Source: Bacteroidota bacterium | GTDB taxonomy: Bacteria > Bacteroidota > Bacteroidia > Chitinophagales > Chitinophagaceae | NCBI GenBank assembly: GCA_005883855.1 | Contig: VBAU01000092.1 | Span: 7,760 to 18,925, forward strand | Direction of reading: 5' to 3' | Length of the DNA: 11,166 nt | Part shown: positions 1 through 8,890 of the stretch, in pieces | Layout of the letters: every line of letters begins with the position of its first letter | How positions within the stretch are numbered: the first letter of the stretch is position 1 | Notes under the pieces: model-generated | Seen by the model: the letters and a program-made list of their open reading frames with translations, nothing else | Told to the model about the DNA's origin: nothing | The model's database searches: none | Program-made: the position numbers and the translations under genes

Positions 1-2900
1 AAAGGACAGACTTCGTGTACGAACCTGGCCAGTTTGCTATTCGTGGCGGTATCATTGACATTTACTCGTTTGGTAATGACAAGCCTTATCGAATTGAATT
101 GTTTGGTAATGATGTCGACTCCCTCCGCATTATTGATCCGGAAACGCAATTAAGTGAACGACGGCTGCTGCAAGTGAGCATCATACCCAATGTGGACACA
201 CAGTTCCAGGATGAAGAAAGAATTTCTCTTTTTGATTTCCTTCCTGAAAACACGGTTGTTTGGGTCCAGGATTATGATTGGTGTAAGGAAAGATTAATGG
301 ACTGTGAAGAGGATTTGCGCCTGTTCATGCAAATGACAGGTGAAAAGCTTCCGATGTTTGAGAATGCGGATGAAAAGTTAATCAGAAAACAGATCAACGA
401 AGACGATTTCGTAACGACCAATGAGTTTGAGCAGAAGATCGTGCATCGGCATCTTGTCGAGTTCAGCTATCAACCGTCGGCTATAGGACATCAGTATGAA
501 ATTGAATTTCACACAAAGCAGCAACCTGCCTTTAACCGGCAGTTTGACATGCTCATCAGGGATTTGAGACATTGGGAAAAACAGGGATTTCAGCTGTACC
601 TGTTTGCGGAAAATCCGAAACAACTGGAAAGACTTTACAGCATCTTCACTGATCTCAAGGCGGCGATAAACTTTAATCCGATTGCCAAAGCGATCCATGA
701 GGGTTTCATTGATGAGGATCTCAAGATCGTTTGCTACACGGACCACGAGATCTTTCAACGGTATCATAAGTACCGGGTCAAGCAGGCGTATAATAAAAAC
801 AAGGCGCTAACCCTTCGCACACTTCGTGAGTTACAACCTGGCGACTACGTAACTCATATTGATCATGGAGTGGGAGTATACAGTGGCTTGCAAAAAATTG
901 AAGCGAACGGAAAGTTGCAGGAAGCAGTCCGTATCATTTACAAAGACAATGACATTCTTTATGTCAACATAAATTCGCTGCACAAGATCGCAAAGTACAC
1001 AGGAAAGGACGGTAGCATTCCAAAAATAAACAAACTAGGTAGTGATGTTTGGAATCGGTTGAAGGAAAAGACAAAGTCCAAGGTTAAAGAGATTGCATTT
1101 GATCTTATAAAACTATACGCGAAAAGAAAGACTCAGCAAGGATTCAAACATTCAGCTGATACCTACCTGCAAACAGAATTAGAGGCCAGCTTTATTTATG
1201 AAGATACTCCTGATCAAAGCAAATCAACGGCTGATGTAAAAAAGGATATGGAATCCCCCGCGCCCATGGATCGGTTAGTGTGCGGCGATGTAGGTTTTGG
1301 AAAAACGGAAGTCGCGATCCGGGCGGCTTTTAAGACGTGTGTTGACGGTAAGCAGGCTGCGATATTGGTGCCTACCACTATTCTCGCGTTCCAGCATTAC
1401 CAGACTTTCGGTGAACGACTTCGGGATTTTCCTGTTACCGTTGACTACATCAATCGTTTCAAATCATCAAAAGAGAAAAAAGAAACGCTGAAAAGATTAG
1501 AGGAAGGAAAGATCGACATCATCATTGGAACACATGCATTGCTTGGTAAAGATGTTAAGTTCAAAGACCTGGGATTGCTGGTTGTGGACGAGGAACAAAA
1601 ATTTGGTGTGGGTCATAAGGAAAAAATAAAAACACTTAAGACTACGGTCGATTGTCTGACATTGACTGCGACGCCAATACCGAGAACGCTGCAATTCTCA
1701 TTAATGGGTGCAAGGGACCTGAGCATCATCAACACTCCACCACCTAACAGGCAACCGATAGAAACCGAAGTGCAGGTATACAATGAAGACATCATTCGCG
1801 ACGCGATCTATTTCGAGGCTGAAAGAGGCGGGCAGGTTTTTTTCGTGTACAATCGAATCAGTAGTTTGCCTGAAATTGTAAATATGATCCAGGGACTTTG
1901 TCCCGATCTCAGCATAGGCTATGCACATGGCCAGATGGAGGGCCACGACCTCGAAAAGAGAATTCTTGATTTCATTGACCGCAAATACGATGTGCTTGTT
2001 TGCACCAATATTGTTGAGAGCGGAGTAGACATCGCCAACGTAAACACGATCGTTGTAAATAATGCTCATCAATTTGGTTTGAGCGACCTTCACCAGTTGC
2101 GCGGACGCGTAGGACGTAGCAATAAGAAAGCTTTTTGTTATTTGCTGGCGCCGCCGATGAGCACGTTGCCTGCCGATTCAAGGAAAAGACTGCAAACCCT
2201 GGAACAGCACAGCGATTTGGGGAGTGGTTTCCAAATTGCCATGAGAGACCTTGATATTCGTGGAGCAGGGAACTTGTTAGGAGGAGAACAGAGCGGATTT
2301 ATGGCGGACATTGGTTTTGAAATGTATCAAAAGATTTTGAACGAAGCTATCAAGGAGTTAAAACGAACAGAGTTCAAAGAATTATTCAAGGAGGAAATTT
2401 CAAAGCAAGATGATTTTGTCCAGGATTGCACCATCGACACCGATCTTGAGATATTGATTCCGGATGAATATGTTGAAAGCATAACCGAACGTCTATCGTT
2501 GTATACAAGACTGGACAATTCCGAAACAGAAGATGAACTGCAGCAAATGCGGGTTGAGTTGGTAGATAGATTTGGCCCTATTCCTCACCAGGTGGAGGAT
2601 CTCTTTGTTACGGTGCGTTGCAGAAAGTTAGGAGTGGAATTAGGTTTCGAGCGAATGCTGCTGAAGAATGATTCATTGAAATGTTACTTCATCAACAAAC
2701 CGTACTCGCCTTATTTCGAATCGGAGACTTTCAAGCGCATTCTTTCTTTTATTCAAACACAAACGAATAAAGCAAGACTTAAGCAGGTCGGAAAATTGTT
2801 TCTGCTCATTGTGGATGATGTAAGAACGATGAAAGACATGCACTCTTTTCTCAAGAGAATGAGTGCATATGTGCATGAGGCAGTTCATGCGAACGCTTGA
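1..2900 (+). CDS. mfd: Transcription-repair coupling factor Mfd (5' end missing)
   Basis: Mfd is a cytoplasmic DNA translocase that removes RNA polymerase stalled at lesions and recruits UvrA for nucleotide excision repair. The frame is open from the window edge (first full codon at nt 3), giving 965 residues; family members have about 1110-1150, so roughly 150 N-terminal residues lie outside. In order I see the end of the UvrB-like module (RGGIIDIYSFG near nt 45-80), the CarD-like RNA polymerase-interaction domain (PGDYVTHIDHG at 837-869), and the helicase core: Walker A GDVGFGKTE at 1284-1310, Walker B DEEQ at 1587-1598, TATPIPRT at 1665-1688, QLRGRVGRS at 2094-2120. The translocation motif follows (DLDIRGAGNLLGGEQSG, about 2250-2300), then the C-terminal UvrA-masking D7 domain (about 2430-2860). 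All key motifs are intact. The GTG at nt 15 is an internal valine (FVYEPGQF context), not a start. The gene ends TGA at 2898-2900. Confidence 0.97.
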   Translation, partial: RTDFVYEPGQFAIRGGIIDIYSFGNDKPYRIELFGNDVDSLRIIDPETQLSERRLLQVSIIPNVDTQFQDEERISLFDFLPENTVVWVQDYDWCKERLMDCEEDLRLFMQMTGEKLPMFENADEKLIRKQINEDDFVTTNEFEQKIVHRHLVEFSYQPSAIGHQYEIEFHTKQQPAFNRQFDMLIRDLRHWEKQGFQLYLFAENPKQLERLYSIFTDLKAAINFNPIAKAIHEGFIDEDLKIVCYTDHEIFQRYHKYRVKQAYNKNKALTLRTLRELQPGDYVTHIDHGVGVYSGLQKIEANGKLQEAVRIIYKDNDILYVNINSLHKIAKYTGKDGSIPKINKLGSDVWNRLKEKTKSKVKEIAFDLIKLYAKRKTQQGFKHSADTYLQTELEASFIYEDTPDQSKSTADVKKDMESPAPMDRLVCGDVGFGKTEVAIRAAFKTCVDGKQAAILVPTTILAFQHYQTFGERLRDFPVTVDYINRFKSSKEKKETLKRLEEGKIDIIIGTHALLGKDVKFKDLGLLVVDEEQKFGVGHKEKIKTLKTTVDCLTLTATPIPRTLQFSLMGARDLSIINTPPPNRQPIETEVQVYNEDIIRDAIYFEAERGGQVFFVYNRISSLPEIVNMIQGLCPDLSIGYAHGQMEGHDLEKRILDFIDRKYDVLVCTNIVESGVDIANVNTIVVNNAHQFGLSDLHQLRGRVGRSNKKAFCYLLAPPMSTLPADSRKRLQTLEQHSDLGSGFQIAMRDLDIRGAGNLLGGEQSGFMADIGFEMYQKILNEAIKELKRTEFKELFKEEISKQDDFVQDCTIDTDLEILIPDEYVESITERLSLYTRLDNSETEDELQQMRVELVDRFGPIPHQVEDLFVTVRCRKLGVELGFERMLLKNDSLKCYFINKPYSPYFESETFKRILSFIQTQTNKARLKQVGKLFLLIVDDVRTMKDMHSFLKRMSAYVHEAVHANA

Positions 2901-2913
2901 TGTTTGCCGTAAC

Positions 2914-2980
2914 GCCGGTGTTGTTGGCGCTTTACATCTGGTCATTGGTGAACGTTAACACGTGGCGGACCAACGACGGC
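2914..2980. other. Imperfect stem-loop downstream of mfd
   Basis: The arms 2914-2930 and 2965-2980 can pair in three blocks: GCC with GGC, GTTGTTGG with CCAACGAC (one G-U pair in RNA), and CGC with GCG. Small bulges (GGT at 2917-2919, GA at 2968-2969) separate the blocks. No T-run follows on either strand, so it is not a classical intrinsic terminator; it may protect the mfd mRNA 3' end, or be chance. The rest of the gap, 2981-3136, holds nothing else that I recognise. Confidence 0.3.
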
Positions 2981-3136
2981 AGTACAGGTGGCATTGCAGC
3001 ATAGCGATAAGAACGCACAAGTGTCGAGACGAGAAATCTAATAGAATTCTGAAAGCAGGTGACACAATATTCCCCTTATCCCCCCGTTTAGCATTTGCCA
3101 GCTTTTTATGGTATTTTTATCGGTAGACTACAAGCT

Positions 3137-6100
3137 ATGAAAGCCTATCCGCTTCCTTTGATTGCTACTGCTCTGCTATTTTCATTGCCTGCTTTATCCC
3201 AACAAGATTCAGCCTATCGTTTATTTCTAAGAAACGGCTCATTCATTCCTCAAAAAAATATTGATTCAAGCACCGCACAGCAAATTAATCGCAAGGCTTT
3301 CCGGGTAAATGGGCAATCTTTTGCTATCATCCAATTTGAACACATACCTACCGCTGATGAGAGGCAGCGCTTGCTCAAGTCAGGGATCACACTGATAAAT
3401 TATATCCCTAACAATGCGTACACTGCCAGCATAAATGGAGCGGTCAATTCATATGCATTGGAGCAAGTGAAGGCAAGAGCTATTATTGAGTTGACTCCTG
3501 AACAAAAAATGCCGTCGCTCCTTGCGAAAGGTATCGTTCCTTCATGGTCAATCAAAATTCCGGGCACTCTTGATGTATGGATTAGCTTTTTAAAAATCGT
3601 CTCCGCACAGTCTGTGATAAATGAACTACGACAAAGAAACTTTGATGTTACGTCCACTGTTTTAGAAAACTATCATGTCATTGCTTTGCGGATCCCATTA
3701 CAAAGATTGAATGAACTTGCTTCGCTCCCTTTTGTTGAATATGTGCAGCCAGCACCACACGAAGATCAGCCACTGAATAATGTTGATCGTTCCAATGGGC
3801 GAGCTAATGTTTTGAATGCACCAACTTCTTTTGGTGGCCGGAATTTGAAAGGAGAAGGTGTTGTAATTGGAATTGGTGATAACGCCGATCCGCAATTCCA
3901 CGTAGATTTTACCAATCGACTTATTGGTAGAACTTATGCTTCGCCCTCCGCGGAACATGGCAAGCACGTCGCCGGCATCGCAGCAGGTGCCGGAATTATG
4001 AACGAATTGTATAAAGGCTATGCTCCTAAAGCCACGATCATCACTCAATATTTCGCCGGTATTTGGCTAAACGCTGCTAGTTATGTCCAGGACTACGGAA
4101 TGGTCTTGACAAATAATTCTTACGGCGCGATTGCGGGCGATTGCTCTTACAACGGTCTTTATGATCTGTACTCTGCCGTTTTAGATCAACAGGCATTTGA
4201 TTTTCCGTACCTGCAACATGTCTTTGCTTCGGGCAACAGCGGACTTGACAATTGCCCCCCGTATCCTACCGGATTCAAAACGGTTTTAGGTAGTTACCAG
4301 GTAGCGAAGAATGTATTGACAGTTGGCGCAACAGATTCGGCGGGAGTGAATGCGAGCTTTTCCAGTCGTGGTCCCACCGTAGATGGAAGAGTAAAGCCAG
4401 AAATCTCTACAATGGGTCAGCGTGTAATGTCGGCCGGGTTTGGCTCTTATTGGTACAATAGCGGTACAAGCATGGCAGCTCCTGGTGCGACAGGCGGATT
4501 GACATTGCTATACCAATTGTACAGGCAGCGAAATGGAGGAAGCAATCCGAAGAGCGGTTTGATCAAGGCGATTGCTTGCAACAGCAGTCGTGATATAGGC
4601 AACGCCGGCCCTGATTTTTCCAATGGCTTTGGCTGGCTGGACCTTCAACGGGCTGCACTCACGATAGAAAATAATCGGTACTTCATATCCAACATTGGGA
4701 ATGGAAGTGGCAACAACCATACGATAACAGTTCCGGCAAACACTGCGCAGTTGAAAGTGATGCTTTACTGGCATGATCCTCCGGCTTCATTATTGTCGAG
4801 CCAAACTCTTGTTAACGATCTTGATCTTACTGTGCAAACGCCATCGTCCACAACCGTCTTTCCAAAAATTCTCGACACTATCCCCTCTAATATCACATCA
4901 ACTTCAACCGAAGGACCCGACCACATCAATAATATTGAACAGGTCATCATTAACAATCCACAACCTGGAACCTACACCGCAAACATCAAAGGAAATGCAG
5001 TGACTCAAAATTCCCCACAGGAATATTTTGTCGCATATGATCTTCTTCCGGACAGCACACAATTAACTTTTCCGATCGGTAGCGAAAGTTTTTCTACGAC
5101 AGATTCTGCATTGATACAATGGGACTCCCATGGCAGCGCTGCTGCGTTCACTTTAAAGTATTCAACAGATGACGGGGCAACCTGGGTAACGATTGATAAT
5201 GCTATTGCTGGAAATCTTAGGCAAAAAAAATGGATTGTACCGAACATTTCTACTGATAGAGCCAGGATACAGCTTGTAAACAATGTGACGGGAGCCGTGA
5301 GCACCAGCAGTGTGTTTACTATCTTAGGTTGGCCCACAGTTACGCTGGCCAGCACTCAATGTGAAGGATACATTAACATCAACTGGCAGTCTATCCCTGC
5401 TGCTACCGATTACGAGATATTTATGCTGCGTGGCGACGATATGCAATCTGTGGCAATTGTCACCGACACCACTTACAGTTTTAATGGCTTATCAAAAGAT
5501 TCCGTTTACTGGGTTGCAGTGCGAGCAAGATTGAATGGCGGCGCGGGAAGGAGATCCCTGGCTATATCCCGACAGCCCAATTCAGGTAGTTGTGCGGGAA
5601 GTATTTCTGATAATGATTTAAAACTTGATTCAATCGTGGCGCCTATTTCGGGCCGCAAGTTTACAAATTCTGAGCTTGGAAATTCCGTGCACATAAAGGT
5701 TCGCGTAAAGAATTTGGATGATGTGGCAATTGGCAATTTCGATGTGAAATATTCAGTGAACGGCGGACCGTGGATCAGTGAAAACGTTTCCACGCCAGTA
5801 AATGCCGGATCCAGTTATACGCACGCATTCAGTACCACTTACGATTTTTCTTCGATCGGAACTTACACCATACGAGCTATTGTCGATAATCCTTCGGACT
5901 CCGCAAGAGCAAACGATACTTTGACCACTGTTGTCAAGCAACTCGCTAATCAACCAATCGATCTTACCTCTTCATTTAATGAGAATTTCGACGGCGCACC
6001 GCCGCAGGAAATTAAATCAGCGCAAATTGGATTGACCAATCTTGACCGATTTGATTTTAGCACCACTTCACTCTATGGCCGTTTACGTAGTTTCGTTAAT

Positions 6101-8509
6101 TCTGGAATTGCACATTCTGGTAATCGTGCCATTACGCTGGATGTGGATAGATATATTTATCCATCTTCCTGTACTAATTATTTGCTTGGAACTTTTAACC
6201 TCTCGAATTATAACGCCAACAGCGACGATATTCGCTTAGACTTCTTTTACAACAATCATAGCCAGGTATCTAATGCGGCGAATAAGGTTTGGATCAGGGG
6301 GAATGAAACTTTACCATGGGTGTCGGTGTATGACCTGTTTGCGAACCAAAATGATCCGGGCCTTTACAAGAAAACATCGAGCATCGAATTGTCCGATTTG
6401 TTGGTGAGCGCAGGGCAGAACCTTGGTGCATCCTGTCAAATTCGGTGGGGACAGTTCGGTTATCTGCCAGCAGCCGACCAACAGAATGCGGCCGGGTACA
6501 CCTTTGATGATGTTCACTTGTATAAGGTGATTGATGATATACAGATGATCAGTATCGATACTCCGATAGTGAGTAGTTGTGGATTGAATTCGACGACTCC
6601 TGTAAAAGTTACTGTTCGCAACAGTGTCAATACAACAATTTCGGCGATACCGGTTAAGATGAGAATAGATGGAGGGGCTGTGATTTCAGAAACGATCGCG
6701 TCTATTGGAGGCAACGCAACTATTCCTTATGTTTTCTCTTCAACGGCTAACCTGTCGGCATTTGGATCTCATACAATCCAGGTTTGGGTTGACTATCCGA
6801 CCGACTCCTATCGGCAAAATGATACAGCAACCGTTACGATTGTAAATTCTCCTGTTATTTCTTCCTTTCCATACCTGGAGAATTTTGAAACCGGGAACGG
6901 CTCCTGGTATTCAGAGGGTGTCAGGAATTCCTGGCAATATGGTACGCCCATGTCCAATAAAATAAATTCAGCTGCGAGCGGAAGTAAAGCGTGGAAAACA
7001 AGGCTTACGGGCAATTATAATGACCTCGAACTTTCTTACCTATATTCTCCCTGCTTTGACATCAGCGGCATAACAAATCCAACACTAAGCTTTAGTGTAG
7101 CGCTTGATCTCGAAGATTGCGGCAGTACTCTCTGTGATGGCGCCTGGATTGAATATTCTGTAGATGGACTTACCTGGAGCAAATTAGGTTCTAATGGCAT
7201 TGGCACAAACTGGTACAATAAAAATTACTCGGGCAATCAATTATGGAGTGTGGAAAATTACACGCGCTGGCATGTAGCTACCACACCTTTGCCCACGGGA
7301 ATTTCGAGGTTGCGCTTGCGGTTTGTAATGAATTCGGATCCCGGTGTGAACAGAGAAGGTATCGCCGTTGATGACATTCATATTTACGACAACACGATGG
7401 GCATTTATGCCGGAGGCCCGATGAGTTCACCCATCGGTCAGAATATTTCCGGCGGCAGTTCTTGGATTGACTTTACTTCTGGTGGTAAGCTGGTTGCATC
7501 CATTCAGCCAAACGGCCAGAATCTTGGCAGCACCGATGTGCAAGCGTACATCAATGCGGGCGCAGTCAGAGTGGATTCAAACCAATACTACCATGACAGG
7601 AACATTACCATTAAACCTGCCAATAATAATTTATCCGACTCGGCTATCGTTCGCTTTTATTTTCTTGATTCGGAAACTGAACAATTGATAAACGCAACGG
7701 GATGCGGTACTTGCTCAAAACCTTCGAGTGCTTATGAGTTAGGCGTTGCAAAATATAATGACGGAATTGACTCGCTTGAGAATGGGACAATAAGTGACGA
7801 TTCAGAGGGAGCTTGGGCATTCATTCGATATTACAATGCCGTGAAAGTACCCTTCGATAAAGGATACTATGCGGAATACGATGTGAGAAGCTTTTCTGAG
7901 TTCTGGTTAAAAAAGGAAGCGTTTAACAGACCTGAAGCTCCACCGTTGCAATTAGGTTTGTTTAAAGCAACGAGACAGCTGAACAACGACGTACTTGTGG
8001 ATTGGATGACCCTTACTGAAGGGAACGTGAGTCGATTTGAAATCGAAGTTGCCAGGGGAAATGGCAATTACCAACTAAATAATTTTATCAAAATCGGTGA
8101 AGTGCCCGGCAGACAAAATGTTCCTCAACCGCAGTCGTACAATTATACGGATGCAGAGCCAGACAAAAGCGGGGTCAGGTATTACCGTCTTAAATTCATC
8201 TATCGAGATGGAAGCTTTAGTTACTCAGTTATTAAACCTGTAGTGTTTAGCGGTGAGTTTGAGATCCAGGTATACCCTAATCCTTCCAGCGGGATCTTCA
8301 ACTTTCTTTATCAGCAAAATGAAGGCGAGATATTAAACCTCAGGATTTACAACATGGCGGGTCAACTTGTGAAGCAACAACAAACTATTGCAACAGGCTT
8401 CGTTCAAAAAGTGATTGTCGATTTGCAGAATCCGGGGTTTGCGGGCGGAGTGTATTTGCTATCAGTAGATGGAAACGCAAGGGAGGTTTTCAAACTTGTA
8501 AAAAAATAA
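3137..8509 (+). CDS. Secreted subtilisin-like (S8) serine protease with T9SS sorting domain
   Basis: A 1790-residue exported endopeptidase. The frame can be extended to a TTG at 3095, but ATG 3137 is preferred because it directly opens a signal peptide (MKAYPLPLIATALLFSLPALS, probable cleavage before QQDS). Residues 22-225 look like a propeptide. The S8 catalytic domain covers about 225-510: Asp248 (IGIGDNADP), His274 (HGKHVAGI), oxyanion Asn367 (ASGNSG) and Ser445 (GTSMAAP), all present. Then come beta-sandwich modules: a KP-43-like jelly roll (515-640, LVNDLDLTV), an Ig-like domain (643-730), FN3 (732-825), a CARDB-like domain (826-935), a MAM/lectin-like jelly roll (938-1130), a second CARDB (1132-1240), a second jelly roll (1244-1418), an unassigned domain (1420-1597), an FN3-like segment (1602-1705) and a type A T9SS sorting domain (1707-1790, YPNPSSGIF at 1713). 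Domain boundaries are estimates. It is expected to cross the inner membrane by Sec and the outer membrane by T9SS, which removes the tail and anchors or releases the enzyme. No Shine-Dalgarno is visible, as is usual for Bacteroidota. Substrate is unknown. Confidence 0.93.
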   Translation: MKAYPLPLIATALLFSLPALSQQDSAYRLFLRNGSFIPQKNIDSSTAQQINRKAFRVNGQSFAIIQFEHIPTADERQRLLKSGITLINYIPNNAYTASINGAVNSYALEQVKARAIIELTPEQKMPSLLAKGIVPSWSIKIPGTLDVWISFLKIVSAQSVINELRQRNFDVTSTVLENYHVIALRIPLQRLNELASLPFVEYVQPAPHEDQPLNNVDRSNGRANVLNAPTSFGGRNLKGEGVVIGIGDNADPQFHVDFTNRLIGRTYASPSAEHGKHVAGIAAGAGIMNELYKGYAPKATIITQYFAGIWLNAASYVQDYGMVLTNNSYGAIAGDCSYNGLYDLYSAVLDQQAFDFPYLQHVFASGNSGLDNCPPYPTGFKTVLGSYQVAKNVLTVGATDSAGVNASFSSRGPTVDGRVKPEISTMGQRVMSAGFGSYWYNSGTSMAAPGATGGLTLLYQLYRQRNGGSNPKSGLIKAIACNSSRDIGNAGPDFSNGFGWLDLQRAALTIENNRYFISNIGNGSGNNHTITVPANTAQLKVMLYWHDPPASLLSSQTLVNDLDLTVQTPSSTTVFPKILDTIPSNITSTSTEGPDHINNIEQVIINNPQPGTYTANIKGNAVTQNSPQEYFVAYDLLPDSTQLTFPIGSESFSTTDSALIQWDSHGSAAAFTLKYSTDDGATWVTIDNAIAGNLRQKKWIVPNISTDRARIQLVNNVTGAVSTSSVFTILGWPTVTLASTQCEGYININWQSIPAATDYEIFMLRGDDMQSVAIVTDTTYSFNGLSKDSVYWVAVRARLNGGAGRRSLAISRQPNSGSCAGSISDNDLKLDSIVAPISGRKFTNSELGNSVHIKVRVKNLDDVAIGNFDVKYSVNGGPWISENVSTPVNAGSSYTHAFSTTYDFSSIGTYTIRAIVDNPSDSARANDTLTTVVKQLANQPIDLTSSFNENFDGAPPQEIKSAQIGLTNLDRFDFSTTSLYGRLRSFVNSGIAHSGNRAITLDVDRYIYPSSCTNYLLGTFNLSNYNANSDDIRLDFFYNNHSQVSNAANKVWIRGNETLPWVSVYDLFANQNDPGLYKKTSSIELSDLLVSAGQNLGASCQIRWGQFGYLPAADQQNAAGYTFDDVHLYKVIDDIQMISIDTPIVSSCGLNSTTPVKVTVRNSVNTTISAIPVKMRIDGGAVISETIASIGGNATIPYVFSSTANLSAFGSHTIQVWVDYPTDSYRQNDTATVTIVNSPVISSFPYLENFETGNGSWYSEGVRNSWQYGTPMSNKINSAASGSKAWKTRLTGNYNDLELSYLYSPCFDISGITNPTLSFSVALDLEDCGSTLCDGAWIEYSVDGLTWSKLGSNGIGTNWYNKNYSGNQLWSVENYTRWHVATTPLPTGISRLRLRFVMNSDPGVNREGIAVDDIHIYDNTMGIYAGGPMSSPIGQNISGGSSWIDFTSGGKLVASIQPNGQNLGSTDVQAYINAGAVRVDSNQYYHDRNITIKPANNNLSDSAIVRFYFLDSETEQLINATGCGTCSKPSSAYELGVAKYNDGIDSLENGTISDDSEGAWAFIRYYNAVKVPFDKGYYAEYDVRSFSEFWLKKEAFNRPEAPPLQLGLFKATRQLNNDVLVDWMTLTEGNVSRFEIEVARGNGNYQLNNFIKIGEVPGRQNVPQPQSYNYTDAEPDKSGVRYYRLKFIYRDGSFSYSVIKPVVFSGEFEIQVYPNPSSGIFNFLYQQNEGEILNLRIYNMAGQLVKQQQTIATGFVQKVIVDLQNPGFAGGVYLLSVDGNAREVFKLVKK

Positions 8510-8528
8510 AAGGTGTCTCCCGACACCT
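8500..8528 (-). terminator. Intrinsic terminator of the 67-residue gene, overlapping the protease stop
   Basis: AGGTGTC (8511-8517) and GACACCT (8522-8528) form a perfect 7-bp stem with a TCCC loop. On the minus strand it is followed at once by a T-rich run (complement of 8500-8510), the layout of an intrinsic terminator, 22 nt after the small gene's stop. On the plus strand no T-run follows, so it would end protease transcription poorly. The T-run is the complement of the final Lys codons and TAA of the protease. Confidence 0.75.
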
Positions 8529-8550
8529 CGAAACCTCTCGCGCATGTTTT

Positions 8551-8754
8551 CTACCAACTTTGTTTCGCAATGCCAGCCTTTATCGCGGCCATTGCTTTTT
8601 CTTCGTTTACCAGGGTCGTAAGTTTATTTCCCTTGCCGTCGTGACCCTGTACCATATAGGCGCCTTTGGCTGTTTTGGTGATCACCGCATCCTGGATAGG
8701 AACGCCTTTTTCTTTGGTTTTTACATTGTACGCTGTTAATTGAACATCTGCCAT
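8551..8754 (-). CDS. Small conserved-looking protein of unknown function (67 aa)
   Basis: A 67-residue lysine-rich, soluble protein without cysteine, signal peptide or membrane segment. It starts at ATG 8754 (MADVQLTAYNVKTKEKG) and stops at TAG 8551-8553 after KQSW. The sequence suggests short beta strands (residues 4-35, with a GAYMVQGHDGKGNKLTTLV stretch at 31-49), then a C-terminal helix (about 50-63, EEKAMAAIKAGIAK). The AYxVKxKxK opening and the later QGxxxxGxK stretch resemble DUF5679-type mini-proteins, but the metal-binding cysteines of that family are absent; this is a tentative likeness. It is a stand-alone gene: it lies 191 nt downstream of gyrB on the same strand and has its own terminator at 8500-8528. 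No clear TAnnTTTG box was found before it. The clean start, stop and adjoining terminator support a real gene; I do not know its role. Confidence 0.8.
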   Translation of the reverse strand: MADVQLTAYNVKTKEKGVPIQDAVITKTAKGAYMVQGHDGKGNKLTTLVNEEKAMAAIKAGIAKQSW

Positions 8755-8853
8755 GGTAAAAGATTTTTTCGGTTAGTTCCAAAGGAATCCTCTGGGATAA
8801 TACCTGAAATTACAGCTTTTGCAGGTTTTGAGGACCAGAAATTTTTACCATAG

Positions 8854-8878
8854 AAAAGTCGAAAGCCGTAAGACTTTT
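8854..8878 (-). terminator. Weak stem-loop downstream of gyrB, possible terminator
   Basis: AAAAGTC (8854-8860) and GACTTTT (8872-8878) make a 7-bp stem with an 11-nt loop, 67 nt beyond the gyrB stop. Read on the minus strand, the last four stem bases are T but no longer U-run follows, so termination would be weak. It is the best GC-containing hairpin in the 8755-8945 gap. Confidence 0.25.
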
Positions 8879-8890
8879 GAGCAAAGGCAT

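Noticed and set aside
1701..2093. 130-codon minus-strand ORF inside mfd, and the 129-codon one at 378-767
   Set aside because: Both lie fully opposite conserved mfd sequence and encode no recognisable protein, so they are shadow frames.
3094..3119. TTTG (3094-3097) and TATTTTTA (3112-3119) as a protease promoter
   Set aside because: The -7 box lacks the final G and the spacing of 14 nt is shorter than the usual 17-23, so support is too weak.
3095..3136. TTG start extending the protease by 14 residues
   Set aside because: The added residues would precede a complete signal peptide that begins naturally at ATG 3137, and TTG is a poorer start.
8780..8787. TTCCTTTG on the minus strand as -7 box for the 67-residue gene
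   Set aside because: The A of the TA pair is missing and no TTTG lies at the right distance upstream.
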